From assembly GCA_016870995.1 (NCBI GenBank), contig VFZU01000040.1, positions 1-44,509 on the forward strand: a DNA stretch of 44,509 bases, in the 5' to 3' direction. The stretch's first letter is position 1, and the number at the start of each line of letters is the position of its first letter. This document shows, piece by piece, positions 41,634-44,509 of this stretch. Source of the DNA: Acidobacteriota bacterium (GTDB lineage: Bacteria > Acidobacteriota > Terriglobia > Bryobacterales > Bryobacteraceae). Made by a program: the position numbers and the translations under genes. The notes beneath the pieces were generated by a model that saw nothing but the letters and a program-made list of their open reading frames with translations, ran no database searches and had not been told where the DNA came from.

Positions 41634-41639
41634 TACACT
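41634..41639 (+). promoter_or_regulatory. Candidate -10 box (TACACT) for tRNA-Ser
   Basis: TACACT lies 14 nt before the mature tRNA 5' end, leaving room for a leader of about 8 nt. It is the same hexamer found before several genes of this window. The -35 is not clear. Confidence 0.5.
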
Positions 41640-41653
41640 AATCAAAACAGGCT

Positions 41654-41743
41654 GGAGAGGTGGCCGAGCGGTTTAAGGCGCACGCTTGGAAAGCGTGTGT
41701 ACAGGAAACTGTACCGAGGGTTCGAATCCCTCCTTCTCCGCCA
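41654..41743 (+). tRNA. tRNA-Ser (anticodon GGA)
   Basis: 90 nt including encoded CCA. Acceptor GGAGAGG pairs with CTTCTCC (one G-U), D arm around GCCGAGCGGTTTAAGGC, and anticodon stem CACGC/GCGTG with loop TTGGAAA, so the anticodon GGA at 41688-41690 reads UCC and UCU. A long variable arm (GTACAG/CTGTAC, 6-bp stem) marks a class II serine tRNA. T arm GAGGG-TTCGAAT-CCCTC. It lies 8 bp from the end of the converging ribBA gene. Confidence 0.97.
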
Positions 41744-41751
41744 TCCGCGAT

Positions 41752-42879
41752 TTACTTCCTGATCTGAATTGGCCTACGGCCAACGATTTCGATCCCAAAC
41801 CCCTCAAGCCCAACAGCTTTCAGCGATGAATTCGTAAGCAGTTCGATTCGCTTCAACCCCAAGTCACGCAGGATTTGAGCGCCAATTCCTACTTGGTGTT
41901 GCATCTTGGGCTCACCCTCTGGCTTGATTTGCTCTCGACAATGGAACCTGATTTCTGGGTCGTCATCGGTACTTCCACGAAGTCGATCACTGCCGCTGTG
42001 ATGGAGATAAACCAGCACGCCGCGGCCTTCTTCTGCGATGGCCTTCAGGGATTCATCGAGCAATGACCGGCAGTCGCAGAAACGACTTTGGAAAAGGTCG
42101 CCAAACGGACAATGCGAGTGCATGCGCACCAAAACTGGTTTGTCGCCGCTCAAATCGCCCACGAACAACGCGGAATGTAGATCCTGATTCAGCGTGTTCA
42201 GATACACTTTGAGCGACATTGCGCCGTGCGGAGTTTCCAGCTGCCCACTCTTGTGTGGCCGAAGATATGTCTCATTGCTCAAGCGGTAACGGATCAGATC
42301 CGCGACGGATATCAACTTCAGGCCATGTTGTTGGCAGAACTCGATGAGCTGAGGCACGCGTGCCATGGAGCCATCTTCATTCATGATTTCGCAGATCACT
42401 CCGGCGGGCTTGCGACCTGCAAGCTTTGCGAGATCGACTGCAGCCTCGGTTTGCCCGGCTCTGACAAGCACGCCGCCGCTTTGTGCACGCAAAGGAAATA
42501 CGTGCCCGGGTCTGGCGAGATCGTCGGGTTGTGTTCCTTCAGCAACGCATACTTGAATCGTGTGAGAGCGATCCGCAGCACTGATGCCGGTTGTCACACC
42601 CTCTATGGCATCGATCGATTCCGTAAAGGCAGTGCCGAAATTGGAAGTATTGATTCTGGACATCAGCGGCAGGTTCAGCCGGTCGCAGAGTTCTGGGGCC
42701 AGCGCCAGGCAAACCAGACCTCTGCCGTGGACAGCCATGAAGTTGATCAACTCCGGGGTGACCGCATCCGCCGCAAGGGTGAGGTCCCCTTCGTTCTCGC
42801 GGTCTTCGTCGTCCACGATCACCACCATCTTTCCAGCGCGGAAATCCTCGATCGCGGATTCAATTGAATCAAAAGGCAT
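41752..42879 (-). CDS. ribBA: RibBA-like protein: DHBP synthase with degenerate GTP cyclohydrolase II domain
   Basis: 375 aa from ATG 42879 (AGGAG just upstream); ATG 42891 and TTG 42903 are alternatives. N-terminal 3,4-dihydroxy-2-butanone-4-phosphate synthase domain with the acidic motif [35 protein letters not shown] and [11 protein letters not shown], all intact. The C-terminal RibA-like domain keeps the zinc site ([17 protein letters not shown]) and the tail [19 protein letters not shown]. Where GTP cyclohydrolase II has YLRQEGRGIGL it reads [10 protein letters not shown], and the following K..AY.LQ region is not seen. RibB activity is likely, RibA activity doubtful. Cytosolic riboflavin synthesis. 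Confidence 0.9.
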   Translation of the reverse strand: MPFDSIESAIEDFRAGKMVVIVDDEDRENEGDLTLAADAVTPELINFMAVHGRGLVCLALAPELCDRLNLPLMSRINTSNFGTAFTESIDAIEGVTTGISAADRSHTIQVCVAEGTQPDDLARPGHVFPLRAQSGGVLVRAGQTEAAVDLAKLAGRKPAGVICEIMNEDGSMARVPQLIEFCQQHGLKLISVADLIRYRLSNETYLRPHKSGQLETPHGAMSLKVYLNTLNQDLHSALFVGDLSGDKPVLVRMHSHCPFGDLFQSRFCDCRSLLDESLKAIAEEGRGVLVYLHHSGSDRLRGSTDDDPEIRFHCREQIKPEGEPKMQHQVGIGAQILRDLGLKRIELLTNSSLKAVGLEGFGIEIVGRRPIQIRK

Positions 42880-43214
42880 AGCTCCTACCATTGTCGCCGA
42901 CAAGCACCGGCAAGACCGGGCAGCCTCTCATGGCAAAAAGAACATCAAATTTGAGGATCGATGGGCGCTGAGGTGTCGTCGATCTGGCTAAGTTGTTTAG
43001 AATCTAATGGATACGGAGCGCCTTTTGGGATTTTCGCCGTTCTTGAGAGGCGTTCACTTCCCTTCGAAAAAAATATCCCTTTTGTTTTCAACAAAACATT
43101 GGTCATTTCAAGTTCTGCTACTCCTTGCGGCGGATAACCTCTTCGTGGGGTAAGTGCCCTGAAGAAACGGAATAACAGAAAGTTACGAAGCGACAACTTC
43201 GTATTCGAGAAGAA
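42880..43214. other. 335-bp non-coding gap between ribBA and the portal-like gene
   Basis: No convincing gene. A 48-codon plus-strand frame (43007-43153) and a 53-codon minus-strand frame from ATG 43106 to 42945 are open, but neither has a suitable ribosome site or known motif. The stretch holds an AT-rich dyad TTTTGTT-TTC-AACAAAA (43080-43096) and a hairpin at 43184-43203. No FMN-riboswitch pattern was recognised upstream of ribBA, and no partial copy of the nearby tRNA is seen. Confidence 0.4.
43184..43203 (+). promoter_or_regulatory. Stem-loop just upstream of the portal-like gene
   Basis: TACGAAG (43184-43190), 6-nt loop CGACAA, CTTCGTA (43197-43203): a perfect 7-bp hairpin ending 11 nt before ATG 43215 and adjoining the purine-rich ribosome site GAGAAGAA. 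It could affect translation of the gene; no family is recognised. Confidence 0.35.
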
Positions 43215-44483
43215 ATGACACTGACGCAAATTGCCGGTGCGGTCCAGCCACATCCGGAGTATCGATCCTGGCGCGCCAGCCTGGAGATGTATCGTGACCT
43301 CTATTCTGGCGGTGCCCAGATTAAATCCAAGGCCAGTAACTACCTCTATCGCCGTCATCGCGAACCTGCCGAAGTTTACCAGGAAAGGGTAGCTCGAGCG
43401 TTCTATGAGAACTACATCGGTTCGATCATCGATTGGTACGCGTCAACATTGTTTCGCCGTGAACCCATTCTGACCGTCGAAGACACCACCCGCCGTAGCA
43501 GCAAGTTTTACTTTGAGTTCTTTGAAGACTGCGACCGAAATGGCACCTCCATCACCGATTTTCTTCGCAAGCGATTCATCGACGCGTTGATCTTTGGCAA
43601 GTCCTTCATCGCTCTCGAATTTCCCAAACGGGAAAAGAGCCTGAGCAGCCGCCTCGAAGAGGAAGAACTCGGATTCGATCGAGGCTATCTCACGTCGATT
43701 CATCCCACGGATGTTGTGAACTGGGAGCACAACAGCGACGGCAAGCTCATCTTGATGACCATTCAACTGGAAGGCAAGAAGAGCACAAGCTTTCTTGATT
43801 TCGAAAAAACACCCAGTCGTTACCTCGTCTACACGGAGACAGAGTTCTTCATCGTAGACGAAGACCCGGTGGACAACGGGAAAATTCATATCGTCGAAAG
43901 CGGATTTCATTCTTGCGCCTCTGAGAATCGGCTCCCGGTATTCGAGATCGCAATGAGTGATGGCCTTTGGCTGATGAACAAAGCCGCACATCTTCAACTC
44001 GAGCATTTCAACAAATCCAACTCGTTGTCCTGGTCGCTGGGCATGGCTCTGTACGCAACGCCGGTGATCTATAGCAAACGCGACTGGCCATCGATTTTTG
44101 GAGAGTCCTATTACATCCATCTTGATCCTGAAGACAAGTTCGGATGGACGGAGCCGGAAGGCAATGTCTACCGAATTGCGATGGAGAATCTGGCCCGACT
44201 TCAGGAAGAGATTTATCGAACCTGCTACTTGATGGGGCAATCGCGAAGCTGGCTGTCAGGGTCCGCGCAAGTAAGCGGAAACAGCAAGCGGGCGGACTAT
44301 CAGATCACGCAGGAAGTCCTCAGGGCGTACGGTGATGCCGTTAAGGACACATTGAAAAGACTTTTGCAGACGCTGATTCGCGTGTTCCGCTCCGGACGTG
44401 GTGGACAGCGCGTTGGGAGTGAATTATTGCCATTGAATCACGCAGCAATTTTGAATTCAACAGAAAAATCGCGACGAGCTTGA
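43215..44483 (+). CDS. Phage portal-like protein (DUF4055-like)
   Basis: 422 aa. The N-terminal region YRRHREPAEVYQERVARAFYENYIGSIIDWYASTLFRREP follows the pattern of DUF4055-type portal proteins. A central beta/alpha core follows (YLTSIHPTDVVNWEH, ENRLPVFEIAMSDGLWLMNKAAHLQLEHFN), then long helices (MENLARLQEEIYRTCYLMG). Portal proteins form the dodecameric DNA gate of tailed phage heads and gene transfer agents. The C-terminus after DTLKRLLQTLIRVFR (RGGQRVGSELLPLNH...) does not look like a portal tail, so the end may be truncated or frameshifted. No terminase or capsid gene lies upstream; the window ends 26 bp later. GAGAAGAA serves as ribosome site. Confidence 0.72.
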   Translation: MTLTQIAGAVQPHPEYRSWRASLEMYRDLYSGGAQIKSKASNYLYRRHREPAEVYQERVARAFYENYIGSIIDWYASTLFRREPILTVEDTTRRSSKFYFEFFEDCDRNGTSITDFLRKRFIDALIFGKSFIALEFPKREKSLSSRLEEEELGFDRGYLTSIHPTDVVNWEHNSDGKLILMTIQLEGKKSTSFLDFEKTPSRYLVYTETEFFIVDEDPVDNGKIHIVESGFHSCASENRLPVFEIAMSDGLWLMNKAAHLQLEHFNKSNSLSWSLGMALYATPVIYSKRDWPSIFGESYYIHLDPEDKFGWTEPEGNVYRIAMENLARLQEEIYRTCYLMGQSRSWLSGSAQVSGNSKRADYQITQEVLRAYGDAVKDTLKRLLQTLIRVFRSGRGGQRVGSELLPLNHAAILNSTEKSRRA

Positions 44484-44509
44484 GTTGGCGTTTTGTAGCC
44501 GAGACGCTC

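Noticed and set aside
43080-43096. AT-rich dyad TTTTGTT-TTC-AACAAAA as a terminator
   Set aside because: The stem is weak (one G-C pair), no T-run follows, and no gene ends there.
42945-43106. Minus-strand 53-codon frame (MTNVLLKTK...) in the gap before the portal-like gene
   Set aside because: The nearest purine-rich ribosome site is 14 nt upstream, no motif is recognised, and the longer frame runs antisense through the portal-like gene.
43007-43153. Plus-strand 48-codon frame (MDTERLLGF...)
   Set aside because: No ribosome site, the -10-like TAGAAT is too close for a leaderless start, and the composition looks random.
42892-43214. FMN riboswitch upstream of ribBA
   Set aside because: The conserved RFN segments were not recognised on the minus strand.

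Overview
The window looks like a core chromosomal segment of an acidobacterium of the Solibacter/Bryobacter type. The best taxonomic clues are a secreted subtilase ending in a domain resembling the 'Solibacter uncharacterized C-terminal domain' (TIGR03437), a VWFA-related protein of the Acidobacterial type (TIGR03436-like), and many small secreted or membrane proteins that resemble acidobacterial unknowns. Base composition is moderately GC-rich by eye (not computed). Coding density is very high. All family assignments were made by reading motifs, not by database search.

Layout. (1) 1-530: minus-strand start of a gene cut by the window edge and a short Wza-like polysaccharide export protein. 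(2) 652-7479: EVE-domain protein, Maf, DUF721/DciA-like, gatC-gatA, a signal-peptide-bearing Gfo/Idh-type oxidoreductase, recG and rsmD. (3) 7458-13900: a Tat-type lipoprotein, an exported methyltransferase-like protein, and a five-gene minus-strand operon moeA-moaC-VWA-5'-nucleotidase-aminotransferase. (4) 13928-19890: an internally shortened amidase, acpS, a CDP-alcohol phosphatidyltransferase, greA and a large subtilase. (5) 19997-28303: a pirin gene broken by an in-frame TGA, an operon YgiT-like/unknown/HlyD, a 2H phosphoesterase, a Xer recombinase overlapping a tRNA nucleotidyltransferase-like gene with a changed catalytic residue, a BNR-type secreted protein and two unknown genes. (6) 28340-32147: cstA, an M24 peptidase and a Cys-rich unknown gene with a dyad inside its promoter. 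(7) 32323-41743: the elongasome operon mreB-mreC-mreD-mrdA-rodA, an RNase E/G with an insert of about 410 residues in its S1 domain, a secreted protein whose signal-peptide region contains a perfect terminator hairpin, and tRNA-Ser(GGA). (8) 41752-44509: ribBA with an eroded GTP cyclohydrolase II part, a 335-bp gap and a phage-portal-like gene at the edge.

Two genome-wide habits stand out. All nine convergent protein-gene pairs overlap at their 3' ends, four of them by exactly 4 nt with interlocked stop codons. Several divergent pairs have almost no intergenic DNA, and several starts lie 6-7 nt after a TACACT/TACAAT/TATCAT-like -10 box, which suggests leaderless mRNAs and back-to-back promoters. 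I found no CRISPR array, insertion sequence or complete new defence system. The most unusual items are the terminator-in-gene, the leaderless/bidirectional promoters, the operator-like dyad at 32157-32177, the RNase E/G insert, and the isolated portal gene.
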